Shown here one piece after another: positions 26,452 through 36,189 of a stretch of DNA of 64,000 nucleotides (the first letter of the stretch is position 1; each line of letters opens with the position of its first letter). Where the stretch lies: the NCBI RefSeq assembly GCF_019343475.1, contig NZ_CP072453.1, forward strand, positions 1,736,001 to 1,800,000, written 5' to 3'. Origin of the DNA: Providencia sp. R33. Lineage in GTDB: Bacteria; Pseudomonadota; Gammaproteobacteria; Enterobacterales; Enterobacteriaceae. The notes beneath the pieces are model-generated. The model was not told where the DNA came from. It ran no database searches and saw only the letters and a program-made list of their open reading frames with translations. The position numbers and the translations under genes are program-made.

Positions 26452-27936
26452 TTACTGATGAACAAACCAGATAACTTTGGTTTGGCTATACTGCTCAAAA
26501 GCCTCTAACCCATTGTCTTTCCCGCCAAAACCAGATTGACGAAAACCACCAAATGGCGTGGTGATATTGCCTTCACTAAAGCCATTAACTGACACTGTTC
26601 CCGCATTGATTTGGCGAGCAATTCGCATGGTTTGGTGAATATTTTGACTATAAAACGAAGCGGCTAATCCATACTGTGTATCATTGGCGAATGCAATAGC
26701 CTCTTCTTCCGTTTTAAATGACGTCACCGCTAAAATAGGGCCGAAGACTTCCTGTTGAAACAAAGTCATATCTGGCGTCACATTATCGAAAATAGTGGGT
26801 TCGATATACCAGCCAGAGCCTATTTCATGGTGAATTTTGCCGCCAGTTACAACCTTTGCTCCCTCTTTCTGCGTGAGGGCTAAAAACGATTTCACTTTAT
26901 CAAAATGCGCTTTTTCGACCATTGGCCCAATTGATACATCTGACTGTCTCGGGTCTCCTACTTTCCATTCTTTTGCTGCAACAGCCAGTTTATCCAGTAG
27001 TGCCTGTTTAATATTTTCATGCACAATTAAGCGAGAACCACAGCTACAGTTTTCACTCATATTCCAAAAGGCGGCAGCCATGATATGAGGAACGGCGGCA
27101 TCTAGGTTGGCATCTTCAAAAACAACCTGCGGACTTTTGCCGCCACATTCGAGGACAATTTCTTTTAAGTTACTTTCCGCTGAATATTTTAAAAATAAGC
27201 GCCCCACTTCGGTTGACCCCGTGAATGACACCACATCCACATCAGGATGGCGCCCCAGTGCTTCACCTACTTTTTCGCCCAATCCGCAAACTAAACTTAA
27301 TGCTCCCTTCGGCACGCCTGCTTCATACGCCAGCTCAACCATTCGGTAAGCGCTCAATGAGGTTAGCTCGGCGGGTTTAACAATCACTGAATTGCCAATA
27401 GCAAGGGCAGGTGCAACTTTCCATGCAAACATTTGAGCAGGAAAATTCCATGGCAGAACAGCCCCCACAACCCCAATCGGCTCCCTCACAATCAATCCTA
27501 GCTCTTGTTGGCTTGTGGGCGCTATTTTGCCAAACAGCTTATCAATCGCCTCGGCATACCAATAAAATGTCTCAACCGTTGCGGGCATATCTGTATTGAT
27601 ACATTCCGTAATGGGTTTTCCTGCATCAATACAATCAAGTGCAGCGAGTTCTTCACTGTGTTCAGAAATTAAATCTGCCCACTTGAGCATTATCTCTTTG
27701 CGTTCTTGGGGAGAAAGTGCGCTCCACTCGCCACGTTTAAAAGCATCTCGCGCCACTTTCACAGCTGCATCAATATCTTGCGCCTCACCATCAGCGATGT
27801 ATCCGATAAGGCTATTATCGATTGGTGTGCGGTTTTCTAATTTAGCCTGAGAAGCATTCACCCCATCAATTAAATTACCTGCCCACAGCTTCCCTTGCTT
27901 AGCGAGGTCAAAAACCTGCTGTTGGTTTAGTCTCAT
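26452..27936 (-). CDS. Aldehyde dehydrogenase, probable 2-oxoglutarate semialdehyde dehydrogenase
   Basis: NAD(P)+-dependent aldehyde dehydrogenase of 494 residues. Catalytic Cys297 sits in WNMSENCSCGSRL and the general base Glu263 in VLECGGKSPQ; the cofactor loop FTGSTEVG is at 238-245. General sequence is closest to PuuC-like broad aldehyde dehydrogenases. The operon context, directly after the dihydrodipicolinate-synthase-like deaminase, points to oxidation of 2-oxoglutarate semialdehyde to 2-oxoglutarate, the last step of hydroxyproline breakdown. Substrate is inferred, not shown by the sequence. Ten bases separate it from the upstream gene. Confidence 0.88.
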   Translation of the reverse strand: MRLNQQQVFDLAKQGKLWAGNLIDGVNASQAKLENRTPIDNSLIGYIADGEAQDIDAAVKVARDAFKRGEWSALSPQERKEIMLKWADLISEHSEELAALDCIDAGKPITECINTDMPATVETFYWYAEAIDKLFGKIAPTSQQELGLIVREPIGVVGAVLPWNFPAQMFAWKVAPALAIGNSVIVKPAELTSLSAYRMVELAYEAGVPKGALSLVCGLGEKVGEALGRHPDVDVVSFTGSTEVGRLFLKYSAESNLKEIVLECGGKSPQVVFEDANLDAAVPHIMAAAFWNMSENCSCGSRLIVHENIKQALLDKLAVAAKEWKVGDPRQSDVSIGPMVEKAHFDKVKSFLALTQKEGAKVVTGGKIHHEIGSGWYIEPTIFDNVTPDMTLFQQEVFGPILAVTSFKTEEEAIAFANDTQYGLAASFYSQNIHQTMRIARQINAGTVSVNGFSEGNITTPFGGFRQSGFGGKDNGLEAFEQYSQTKVIWFVHQ

Positions 27937-27946
27937 TATTATACCC

Positions 27947-28813
27947 TTACCGTTTGATTAATCTGACGAATTCGTCTTTAGCTTCAGCAGCCAAGTTGGT
28001 TAACGGCAAACGCACAGGACCTGCGTTAAATGTGCCATTTAAACAACCCGCTTTAGCTTTTTGGTTATAATCACCAGATTCCATGGAATAAATTCCCGGG
28101 TATATTTCATTCATGATTTTTTTCGCTTCTTGCCAATCGCCCTTTTGTGTTGCTTTAAAAATAGCGACCTGCTCCGCAGGGAACACATTGCCCGCACCTG
28201 CTATCCAGCTTTTTGAACCCCAAAAGAAGAAATCAACGGGTTGGTCATCACAGCCACAAATGACTTCAAAGTTTTTAAATGGTGTCTGCAATAGGTGCAA
28301 AGCACGGCTGAAATCCCCACTACTTTCTTTAATGGCAACGATGTTGTCGATTTCCGCCAGCTTAACCACCGTTTCATATTCAATTTCGATACCAATACGC
28401 GCAGGGAAGTTATACATAATGATCGGTAACGTTGTGGCCTCTGCGACTTTTTTATAATGCCCGTACACCCCTTGTTGGTCAGGCAAACTATACGGTGGTG
28501 GTGATAACATTAAACCTTCATATCCAAGGTCTTTTGCTTGTTTTGCGCGGGCGATCGCACCTTCCGTTGATAAATCATTAATTCCTGCAATCAACGTTAC
28601 GCGCCCCTTCGCAATTTTGCTCACGGTTGATAAAACGGTTTTTCGCTCATCTTCATTTAACGCGTAATATTCCCCTGTCGTGCCGCAGACGACTAACCCC
28701 GTGACGCCACAGCCAATAAGTTTTTCAGTTAAATCAGCTAATGCACTAATATTTAAAGAATAATCATCATGAAAAGGGGTAACTAAAGGGACAAGAATGC
28801 CATGAAAATTCAT
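27947..28813 (-). CDS. DapA-family enzyme, probable 1-pyrroline-4-hydroxy-2-carboxylate deaminase
   Basis: Class I Schiff-base lyase of the dihydrodipicolinate synthase family, 288 residues. The Schiff-base lysine is Lys162 (IVAIKESSGD), the catalytic Tyr is Tyr134 (IMYNFPAR) and the substrate carboxylate loop is CGTTGEYY at 43-50. In hydroxyproline operons this family member (LhpI/HypD type) deaminates pyrroline-4-hydroxy-2-carboxylate to 2-oxoglutarate semialdehyde. Flanked by the D-amino-acid dehydrogenase upstream and the aldehyde dehydrogenase downstream, both a few bases away. Confidence 0.87.
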   Translation of the reverse strand: MNFHGILVPLVTPFHDDYSLNISALADLTEKLIGCGVTGLVVCGTTGEYYALNEDERKTVLSTVSKIAKGRVTLIAGINDLSTEGAIARAKQAKDLGYEGLMLSPPPYSLPDQQGVYGHYKKVAEATTLPIIMYNFPARIGIEIEYETVVKLAEIDNIVAIKESSGDFSRALHLLQTPFKNFEVICGCDDQPVDFFFWGSKSWIAGAGNVFPAEQVAIFKATQKGDWQEAKKIMNEIYPGIYSMESGDYNQKAKAGCLNGTFNAGPVRLPLTNLAAEAKDEFVRLIKR

Positions 28814-28830
28814 TTGAATTCTCCTTAAAA

Positions 28831-30078
28831 TTATAAAAATCGCTCAATAGAAAAAGGGGTGCAGTCGATAGCTGTCGGCTGCTCGTGAATAAAACTATTT
28901 ACAAGGTCAGCGGTGATTGCTGCCTGTGTGAGACCTAAGTGTTGGTGACCAAAGGCAAAAATATACGGACCTTTATTATCAATGACAGGCAATGAATCAG
29001 ATGTTGATGGGCGAAACCCCATCCACTGTGACGATTGCCCATCATTTAGTGGAGCCTTTAACATGGGGGCTGCCAGTGGCAAAAAGTGACGAGCTCGCTG
29101 CATATTTGCAGGGCGCTTTAACCCAGCATATTCAACCGTACCAGCAAGGCGCAATCCCCCTGTCATCGGTGTCATTATGAAACGTCTGTCCATACTGGAT
29201 ACAGGAATGCTCAGCCGCCCTTGTTCTTGCGGTAGCATTAAATGGTAGCCTCGCTCTGTTTCAAGCGGCACATTAATGCGACTGACCATTTTGACTAATG
29301 ACTTAGAAAATGCACCGCCTGCGATAACCACTTTTTGCCCTGTGAATTTCCCTTGAGCTGTGGTGATAATGGCTTCTTTATTTGATGTCGAAGATATCGC
29401 AGTGACTTCACAGCCGGTCAGTATAGCGCCACCCAACGCAACAAATGATTGCGCAAGTTTTGAGTGTAATTCTGCTAAATCAACCACATGCCCAGTATTT
29501 GGAAAAAATAGCCCCCCAAGTTGGTTCATAGCAAGTGCAGGTTCGCGCTCAAGCAACTCCGATTGATTGATTATTGAGTTGTGTACGTTAATTTTTTGCA
29601 AATACTCGCCATGCTGATGGAGCTTTTCGAGTGTTTTTTGTTTTTCAGCCACTAATAATGACCCCTGCATTTTAACAAGGCCATCAAGCTGCCACTTTTG
29701 AATGAAAGCTTGCCATGATTCAAAAGCTGCACTATTGAGTGTCATAAGTGTCTGATGAATATGAGTAAACGGCTTATGCCGCATGTTACCTAATAGCTTT
29801 AACATCCATGGCGTGAGCGGTAATAAATAGCGCCAATCCAAACGTAATGGGCCAAGCGGGTCGAGCAGCATTTTCGGAATCGATTTCAAAACAGAAGGGT
29901 CCGCAATGGGAAAAACTTGCTCTGTCGCAATATGCCCTGCGTTACCAAGTGACGCCCCTGAGCCAATTTCATTTCTATCCACCAGCAGGACGTCGGTACC
30001 ATTAGCTTGTACAGTAAGCGCAATGCTTAGGCCAATAATTCCACCGCCGACAACAATCACTGAATATTGACTCTTCAT
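28831..30078 (-). CDS. FAD-dependent D-amino acid dehydrogenase, probable D-hydroxyproline dehydrogenase
   Basis: DadA-like flavoenzyme of 415 residues. The dinucleotide-binding fingerprint VIVVGGGIIGLSIAL is at the N-terminus and a second family block, GLRLAGTVEYAG, near residue 300. I choose ATG 30078 (MKSQYSVIVV) because AAGGGG lies six bases upstream; ATG 30084 is too close to it and the longer frame to 30234 overlaps the epimerase. The expected reaction is oxidation of cis-4-hydroxy-D-proline to pyrroline-4-hydroxy-2-carboxylate, inferred from gene order. Confidence 0.88.
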   Translation of the reverse strand: MKSQYSVIVVGGGIIGLSIALTVQANGTDVLLVDRNEIGSGASLGNAGHIATEQVFPIADPSVLKSIPKMLLDPLGPLRLDWRYLLPLTPWMLKLLGNMRHKPFTHIHQTLMTLNSAAFESWQAFIQKWQLDGLVKMQGSLLVAEKQKTLEKLHQHGEYLQKINVHNSIINQSELLEREPALAMNQLGGLFFPNTGHVVDLAELHSKLAQSFVALGGAILTGCEVTAISSTSNKEAIITTAQGKFTGQKVVIAGGAFSKSLVKMVSRINVPLETERGYHLMLPQEQGRLSIPVSSMDRRFIMTPMTGGLRLAGTVEYAGLKRPANMQRARHFLPLAAPMLKAPLNDGQSSQWMGFRPSTSDSLPVIDNKGPYIFAFGHQHLGLTQAAITADLVNSFIHEQPTAIDCTPFSIERFL

Positions 30079-30088
30079 CGCCATCCCC

Positions 30089-31039
30089 TTACGCAACCGA
30101 AATACCGAAACGAAATGGGTCTTGCTCATCAATAAGCAGTGTATTTTGCCCGCTAATATAGGCATTTCCGCGAATGGTAGGGATAATGCCGTTTTCATCC
30201 GCAGGCTGGAAACTCCCTTGAAACTCACTGCCAATCACACTGGCTTGTTGCCAAATTTCTCCCGCTGCAAGTTTTTTATCCGCTGCCAAACAGGCTAATT
30301 TGGCACTGGTACCTGTACCGCAAGGCGAGCGGTCATAAGCACCACCAGGGCATAACACAAAGCTTTGGCTATTTGCAATCGGGTGTGAGCCAAATAATTC
30401 GATGTGATCAATTTCTTGCCCGTCTTTACCAAATATTTTTTGGTCAACAAGTGCTTGTTTAATTTTCAAGCTCACTTCTGTTAACGATTTAACCTCTTTG
30501 AAATCAATCGAAACGGGTGAGTTTTCCACAAGAAAAAACCAATTGCCGCCCCACGCGATGTCGCCTGTGATAATGCCGACATCGGGTACATCAACTTGCA
30601 CCCCTTTGCGATAACGATACGAATACACGTTCTGGATGCTCACGCTACCATCCCTGTGCAGTTCCGCCGTGACCTCTCCTACAGGGGTTTCAATCAAATG
30701 CTTTCCGTATGAAATTTCCCCAAGAAAATGCAAGGAAGCGACTAAGCCTATCGTTCCATGCCCGCACATCCCAAGGTAACCTTCGTTATTAAAAAAGATC
30801 ACCCCTGCCGCGGCTTGTGGGTTTTGTGGTTTACACAACAGTGCACCCACCAGAATGTCATTACCACGTGGCTCTAGAATGGTAGTTCTTCGCCATTCGT
30901 CATGGTTATCACGCAGTATTGCCAAGCGTGCCGCCATGCTTTCATCACCTAACGGAGGGAACCCATCAATCACTAAGCGTGTTGGCTCCCCTGCGGTATG
31001 GGAGTCTATTACTTCAATTTTAGAATATTTAGATTGCAT
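30089..31039 (-). CDS. 4-hydroxyproline 2-epimerase
   Basis: Proline-racemase-superfamily enzyme of 316 residues that interconverts trans-4-hydroxy-L-proline and cis-4-hydroxy-D-proline. Both catalytic cysteines are present, Cys92 (GMCGHGTIG) and Cys240 (DRSPCGTGTSAK), which excludes the trans-3-hydroxyproline dehydratases that have Thr/Ser at the second site. The conserved N-terminus IDSHTAGEPTRLV is present. First gene of the five-gene catabolic operon and divergent from the AraC/PAS regulator. Confidence 0.92.
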   Translation of the reverse strand: MQSKYSKIEVIDSHTAGEPTRLVIDGFPPLGDESMAARLAILRDNHDEWRRTTILEPRGNDILVGALLCKPQNPQAAAGVIFFNNEGYLGMCGHGTIGLVASLHFLGEISYGKHLIETPVGEVTAELHRDGSVSIQNVYSYRYRKGVQVDVPDVGIITGDIAWGGNWFFLVENSPVSIDFKEVKSLTEVSLKIKQALVDQKIFGKDGQEIDHIELFGSHPIANSQSFVLCPGGAYDRSPCGTGTSAKLACLAADKKLAAGEIWQQASVIGSEFQGSFQPADENGIIPTIRGNAYISGQNTLLIDEQDPFRFGISVA

Positions 31040-31063
31040 TGATTAACACCCTATTAATTATAA

Positions 31064-31104
31064 TTTGTTAATAGATTGCTTGATTTTTGTTAATCAATCT
31101 TGAT
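31064..31104. promoter_or_regulatory. Direct repeats in the hydroxyproline control region
   Basis: TTTGTTAATAGATTGCTTGAT (31064-31084) and TTTGTTAATCAATCTTGAT (31086-31104) are related direct repeats offset by 22 bp, two helical turns. This is the usual layout of AraC-family operator half-sites, lying between the epimerase gene and its divergent regulator. Confidence 0.65.
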
Positions 31105-31193
31105 ATCTTTCCATCGAACTTATGCGTTTTTCTGCACAATCTAAAAATATTTAAGAAAATTATTAACAATAATTTAATATTTGGGAGCGCAGC

Positions 31194-31997
31194 ATGATCA
31201 ATTTAAATAAGTTATTATTAATCAGTCAGGAAAACATGCTTTTTCCTGTTGATAACATTGAAGTTTTGCTCAATCATCTCGGTTTAGTCATGCCACTAAT
31301 TAATACGCTCCCCAATGTTACTTTTTTTGTGAAAGACCATAATGCACGGTATTTACTTGCCAATGATAATCTGGCAATTCGCTGTAAAATGAAGGGAATT
31401 AATGATGTGATTGGTAAAAGTGCAGAAGAATTATTTCACGCAGAATTAGGGCAAAGCTATAGTTCGCAAGATTACCTTGTGATGGAAAAGAAAATCAGTG
31501 TAATAAATAAGCTTGAGCTGCATCTTTATAAAGCGGGATTGCTCGGTTGGTGTTTAACGACGAAAGTACCGATATTTAACACGCGCAATCAAGTGATTGG
31601 TGTGGCTGGAATTTCTGTAGATTTACAAGATATTAAGTCTGTTAGCCCAAAACTGAATAATCAACTTAGCCTAGTCGAACGCTATATTAGTGACCATTTT
31701 GATACCGCAATTAAAATCACGGAACTTGCCGATATTTCAGGGCTTTCACTTTCACAATTAAATCGTCAATTTAAAGCTATTTTTTTAATTACCCCTCAAC
31801 AATATATCCAGAAAAAACGTCTCGAACACGCCATTGAGTTATTAGAAGATGACTTTTCAATTACCGATATTTCGATTAAGTGCGCTTATACTGATCACAG
31901 TGCTTTTTGCCGAAAATTTAAAGAAATGACCACTATGACGCCCAGTCAGTTTAAACGCATGCGCTCGTCGATTGATAAGAAAAAAATAATCGCGTGA
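31194..31997 (+). CDS. AraC-family transcriptional regulator with PAS domain
   Basis: A 267-residue regulator. Residues ~40-150 form a PAS domain (NVTFFVKDHNARYLLANDN, then VIGVAGISVDLQDI). The last ~100 residues hold the two helix-turn-helix motifs of AraC proteins (ITELADISGLSLSQLNRQFK, ITDISIKCAYTDHSAFCRKF) with the terminal MTPSQFKRMR signature. Divergent transcription from the hydroxyproline operon and the direct repeats in the gap suggest it activates that operon in response to a ligand bound by the PAS domain. Confidence 0.88.
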   Translation: MINLNKLLLISQENMLFPVDNIEVLLNHLGLVMPLINTLPNVTFFVKDHNARYLLANDNLAIRCKMKGINDVIGKSAEELFHAELGQSYSSQDYLVMEKKISVINKLELHLYKAGLLGWCLTTKVPIFNTRNQVIGVAGISVDLQDIKSVSPKLNNQLSLVERYISDHFDTAIKITELADISGLSLSQLNRQFKAIFLITPQQYIQKKRLEHAIELLEDDFSITDISIKCAYTDHSAFCRKFKEMTTMTPSQFKRMRSSIDKKKIIA

Positions 31998-32242
31998 TCG
32001 GGTATCTTATTATCCATTTGCCATTTTTATTTCATATTAAACAAACTTGGTTTAAGTTTTGTTGATATGTGACTTTTTCATATTATTTCAATAGCTTAAT
32101 CAATAAACCATCCTTTTACCTTCGCTATATTCCTACGTGAAATATATTAACTTAAGATAGCTCTTATTGCGGCTGTTGATGAATAGCGTATTGATATGTC
32201 ACAAAGAAAAGTGCTCTTGCATGGCATATAAAAGGAAAAAAA

Positions 32243-32866
32243 ATGACCATTTATGATCTGAAACCAAAATTTCAAGATCTGCTTCGCCCGATAGTCAGTA
32301 AATTATTTAATGCTGGGGTCACGGCTAATCAGGTGACATTGGCTGCGCTATTACTCTCTGTGATTATCGGGTTAGTTTTGTTTTTCTTCCCAAACCCACA
32401 TCTGTTTATTTTATTGCCGTTTGTGTTGTTTATTCGCATGGCGCTCAATGCAATAGATGGCATGTTAGCGCGAGATCATCACCAAAAAAGCCACTTAGGT
32501 GCGATACTCAATGAGGTGGGTGATGTTGTTTCTGATGTTGCGTTATACCTACCTTTCGCCATTATTTTTCCTCACGCGATTTGGCTAATTTTACTTATTT
32601 TATTTCTCTCATTACTCACTGAGTTTATTGGCGTTACCGCACAAGCAATAGGCGCTTCTAGGCGCTATGACGGCCCTATCGGGAAAAGCGACCGCGCCTT
32701 TATTTTTGGCGCCCTCGGTTTGTTCATTAGCATTTTCCCGCAGCTACTGCTTGCAGGCTGGGTAAACTATCTCTTTGTTATTCTATCTTTGTTGCTGCTT
32801 TATACCTGCTATAACCGTATTCGCCGTGCATTGGATGAACTTCGCACGCCTTCAGATAATAATTAA
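32243..32866 (+). CDS. ynbA: CDP-alcohol phosphatidyltransferase-like protein YnbA
   Basis: Integral membrane protein of the CDP-alcohol phosphatidyltransferase family, 207 residues with several hydrophobic spans. The motif region reads LNAIDGMLARDHHQKS and LGAILNEVGDVVSD, so the first and third canonical aspartates are Asn. The same Asn pair is present in E. coli YnbA, which matches over the full length (FIRMALNAxDGMLAR, GPxGKSDRA). Predicted to join a CDP-lipid to an unknown alcohol. First gene of a ynb operon. Confidence 0.9.
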   Translation: MTIYDLKPKFQDLLRPIVSKLFNAGVTANQVTLAALLLSVIIGLVLFFFPNPHLFILLPFVLFIRMALNAIDGMLARDHHQKSHLGAILNEVGDVVSDVALYLPFAIIFPHAIWLILLILFLSLLTEFIGVTAQAIGASRRYDGPIGKSDRAFIFGALGLFISIFPQLLLAGWVNYLFVILSLLLLYTCYNRIRRALDELRTPSDNN

Positions 32867-32875
32867 GGAATAATT

Positions 32876-34642
32876 ATGAACGCTCAGACAGATTATCTGA
32901 CGCAACGCCCTGTTTTAGAGTCGCAATTTACGACCAGTGATCACACTGCGCTTTTTTATCGCCATTGGCCAACGCAAGCGCCGACGGATAAAGCCATTAT
33001 TCTATTCCATCGAGGCCATGAGCATTCAGGCCGTGTAGCACACCTTGTTGATGAGTTAAATCTTCCTGACTATGCCATGTTCGCTTGGGATGCACGTGGT
33101 CATGGTCGAAATGAAGGCCCAAGAGGCTATAGCCCTTCCCTCGGCACATCTATACATGATGTTGATGAATTTGTTCGATATGTATCCACCCAATATCAAA
33201 TCCCCTTAGAAAATATTATTGTCATTGGGCAAAGCGTAGGCGCCGTTTTAGTCTCAGCATGGGTACATGACTATGCACCAAAAATTCGCGGAATGGTCTT
33301 AGCCTCACCTGCTTTTAAAGTTAAGCTATATGTTCCTTTTGCCCGCACAGGGTTAGCATTGATGCAAAAAATGCGAGGCTTGTTCTATGTTAATTCTTAT
33401 GTAAAAGCGAAGTATCTAACCCATGATGAGCAGCGTATTGATTCGTTTAACCGCGACCCGCTGATCACTCGCCCTATTGCCGTTAATATCTTACTTGAAT
33501 TGTATAAAACGGCAGATAGAGTCGTTGCTGATGCCAGCGCAATTACCCTGCCAACTCAGTTGTTTATATCTGGCAGCGACCATGTTGTTCATCACCGCCC
33601 ACAACATCAATTTTTTGAGCGCTTAAATACACCAATCAAAGAAAAACATGTTTTACCGGGCTTTTATCACGATACGTTAGGTGAAAAAGAGCGGCACATT
33701 CCTATCGAAAAAATACGTGATTTTATCGGTAAATTATTTAGTCTCCCTGTTTACCGACACGATTATCAGTATGAAGATACATGGAGTACTAGCGCAGAAA
33801 ATTACCGTAAGCTGGCGACTCCGCTACCAAAATGGTGCCCAAAAAACCTCGCCTTCAAAGTTATGAGCAACTCAATGAGCACTTTGGGAAAAGCTTCTGA
33901 AGGAGTTCGTATTGGTTACGATAAAGGCTTCGATTCAGGCTCAACCTTAGACTATGTTTATCGTGATAAAGCCGATGGCAAAGGCCTATTTGGACGCTTA
34001 ATTGACAGGCAATACCTCAATAGCATTGGCTGGCAAGGGATCCGCCAGCGAAAAGTGAATATCGAGAATACCTTACGCCAAGCTATCCGCGACTTAACAG
34101 ATAACAATATGCCAGTACGTATTATGGATATTGCCGCGGGTCAAGGCCGCTATATCTTTGATGCAATTAACGATTATGGCAAAGTCGAATCTATTCTTTT
34201 ACGTGATTACAGCCCAATTAACGTAGAACAAGGCCGTTTACACATTAAAGAGCGCTTCCTCGAAGATAAAATCCAGTTTGTTGAAGGCAATGCCTTCGAC
34301 GCTGATGATTTAGCTTCCGTGACGCCATTTCCAACGCTAGGTGTCGTAAGTGGTTTATATGAGTTATTTCCAAGCAACCAATTAATTAAAGCTTCATTAG
34401 ATGGACTATCAAGAGCAATACCTTCAGGTGGACTCCTCATTTACACTTGCCAACCATGGCACCCTCAAGTGGAAATGATTGCCCGCGTTTTACCCAGCCA
34501 CCAAGGAGGGCAAGCTTGGGTTATGCGCTGCCGCAGCCAAGGAGAAATGGATGCGTTAGTCGACGAGGCGGGTTTCGAAAAACTAAACCAGTCTATTGAT
34601 AACTGGGGTATATTCAGCGTATCAATAGCAAGACGCCGTTGA
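32876..34642 (+). CDS. ynbC: Bifunctional alpha/beta hydrolase / SAM-dependent methyltransferase YnbC
   Basis: A 588-residue fusion. Residues ~1-295 are a lysophospholipase-like alpha/beta hydrolase: FHRGHEHSGR oxyanion region, nucleophile elbow GQSVGAV and catalytic histidine in LPGFYHDTLGE. Residues ~380-588 are a class I methyltransferase with motif I RIMDIAAGQGRYIFD. The layout and length match E. coli YnbC (585 residues). It is two codons downstream of ynbA. The likely role is trimming or modifying a lipid made by YnbA; the substrate is unknown. Confidence 0.9.
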   Translation: MNAQTDYLTQRPVLESQFTTSDHTALFYRHWPTQAPTDKAIILFHRGHEHSGRVAHLVDELNLPDYAMFAWDARGHGRNEGPRGYSPSLGTSIHDVDEFVRYVSTQYQIPLENIIVIGQSVGAVLVSAWVHDYAPKIRGMVLASPAFKVKLYVPFARTGLALMQKMRGLFYVNSYVKAKYLTHDEQRIDSFNRDPLITRPIAVNILLELYKTADRVVADASAITLPTQLFISGSDHVVHHRPQHQFFERLNTPIKEKHVLPGFYHDTLGEKERHIPIEKIRDFIGKLFSLPVYRHDYQYEDTWSTSAENYRKLATPLPKWCPKNLAFKVMSNSMSTLGKASEGVRIGYDKGFDSGSTLDYVYRDKADGKGLFGRLIDRQYLNSIGWQGIRQRKVNIENTLRQAIRDLTDNNMPVRIMDIAAGQGRYIFDAINDYGKVESILLRDYSPINVEQGRLHIKERFLEDKIQFVEGNAFDADDLASVTPFPTLGVVSGLYELFPSNQLIKASLDGLSRAIPSGGLLIYTCQPWHPQVEMIARVLPSHQGGQAWVMRCRSQGEMDALVDEAGFEKLNQSIDNWGIFSVSIARRR

Positions 34643-34848
34643 TTTTTTTAACCTGCCATTTGAGGTTGGTTGCCGTTAATGCAGCCAGCCTCAAGCTTGC
34701 TAGTATTGGCTATCTCTATTGCTTCTTTTTGGCAAAGCCCCTATGTTGTTAGTTAAATAGATATTTTCTTTCTACAAACAAGTAATTGCAGTACTCACGA
34801 TTTCCCCTTAGATGACTTCTAAAGCACAAAGGAATATTGAAAAGGACG

Positions 34849-36189
34849 ATGACAGCCCTTCGCCAACCTACTAAGCCATCATCTAAACGACAAATTTTGT
34901 TGTTTGGCCTATTGTGGCTGATATTTTTAGCGCCATTTTTCTTTCTCACTTATGGACAAGTCAACAACTACACGGCTACCTTAACCAAGGTCCCTTCCTT
35001 TGTGTATTCATGGGAAAAACACATTCCATTTGTTCCTTGGACCATTATTCCCTATTGGAGTATTGACCTATTCTATGGGTTATCATTATTTATCTGTACA
35101 ACACGACGTGAGCAAACAATCCATGGGCTACGATTAATTGCCGCTTCTATCTGTGCTTGTGTTGGTTTCTTGTTATTCCCACTTAAATTTAGTTTTCCTC
35201 GCCCCACAACGGATGGCGCTTTTGGATGGATGTTTGACAGCTTAGAACTGTTTGACCTGCCATTTAACCAAGCCCCTTCATTACATATCATTTTGTTATG
35301 GCTCCTATGGTTACGTTTTCGTGCTCATACACCAACACAATGGCGCTGGTTACTCCACGGTTGGTCTGTATTAATCTTAGTTTCTGTCCTCACTACATGG
35401 CAGCATCATTTTATTGATGTTATTTCTGGCTTTGCGGTGGGTTTGCTTGTCAGTTATTTGTTACCTATTAATACACGCTGGCAATGGCACTACACTGGGT
35501 CGCCACGTAGTTTTAAAATGAGCAAAAATTACGGCCTCGGCTCAATAGCTTGCTTTGCTCTCGCTTTTTTAATTCAGGGTACAGCTTGGGTGTTGCTGTG
35601 GCCCGCTATTGCTTTATTGTTTATTACCCTCGGTTACTTAGGCGCTGGCGCCAGTGTTTTTCAAAAAACACCCGATGGCAAGATTTCCCCGTCCGCTGCA
35701 ATTTTATTGTTACCTTATCGCCTCATTGCTTGGGGAACCTATCATTACTTTGCTAAGCATTGTCGGCAACCCAGTATAGTGAACCAGCATATCGTTTTGG
35801 GAGGCCGCCCGCTTTATCCTTTGCAAACCGCAGCCGTTTTAGACATGACTTGCGAATGGCCTCGCAATTCTTATAGCAAAGGGCTGAAATATTGTAGCCA
35901 GCCACAAATCGATCTGTTACCACTAAGCGCAGAAGATATTGAGCAATCTGTCCACACGATGGATGACTTGGCCCAGCATGGTGCAGTCTATATTCATTGC
36001 AAACTAGGCTATTCGCGCAGTGCCACGGTTGCTGTTGCGTGGTTAGTTCACCATGGTGATGCTCAAACAATAGATAAAGCGGTTGAAATGGTTGAACACG
36101 CGAGGCCACAAGTTATTTTAAACCCAGCAACTAAAGAACAATTAAATAATTGGTTTGCACGTTATCATTTAAATAGGAAGCAAAAATGA
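34849..36189 (+). CDS. ynbD: PAP2/dual-specificity phosphatase fusion membrane protein YnbD
   Basis: N-terminal membrane domain with PAP2 phosphatase motifs (KFSFPRPTTDG, APSLHI around residues 110-140, and HHFIDVISGFAVG), then a C-terminal dual-specificity phosphatase with the P-loop VYIHCKLGYSRSATV (Cys-X5-Arg). The arrangement matches E. coli YnbD. I start at ATG 34849, though a TTG at 34837 is in frame and neither has an ideal ribosome site. It overlaps the next gene by four bases. It lies ~200 bases after ynbC, so a second promoter is possible. Confidence 0.87.
   Translation: MTALRQPTKPSSKRQILLFGLLWLIFLAPFFFLTYGQVNNYTATLTKVPSFVYSWEKHIPFVPWTIIPYWSIDLFYGLSLFICTTRREQTIHGLRLIAASICACVGFLLFPLKFSFPRPTTDGAFGWMFDSLELFDLPFNQAPSLHIILLWLLWLRFRAHTPTQWRWLLHGWSVLILVSVLTTWQHHFIDVISGFAVGLLVSYLLPINTRWQWHYTGSPRSFKMSKNYGLGSIACFALAFLIQGTAWVLLWPAIALLFITLGYLGAGASVFQKTPDGKISPSAAILLLPYRLIAWGTYHYFAKHCRQPSIVNQHIVLGGRPLYPLQTAAVLDMTCEWPRNSYSKGLKYCSQPQIDLLPLSAEDIEQSVHTMDDLAQHGAVYIHCKLGYSRSATVAVAWLVHHGDAQTIDKAVEMVEHARPQVILNPATKEQLNNWFARYHLNRKQK

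Noticed and set aside
24837..31040. Genomic island inserted at the tRNA-Ser 3' end
   Set aside because: The hydroxyproline operon starts beside the tRNA, but no integrase, direct repeat of the tRNA end or composition break was seen.
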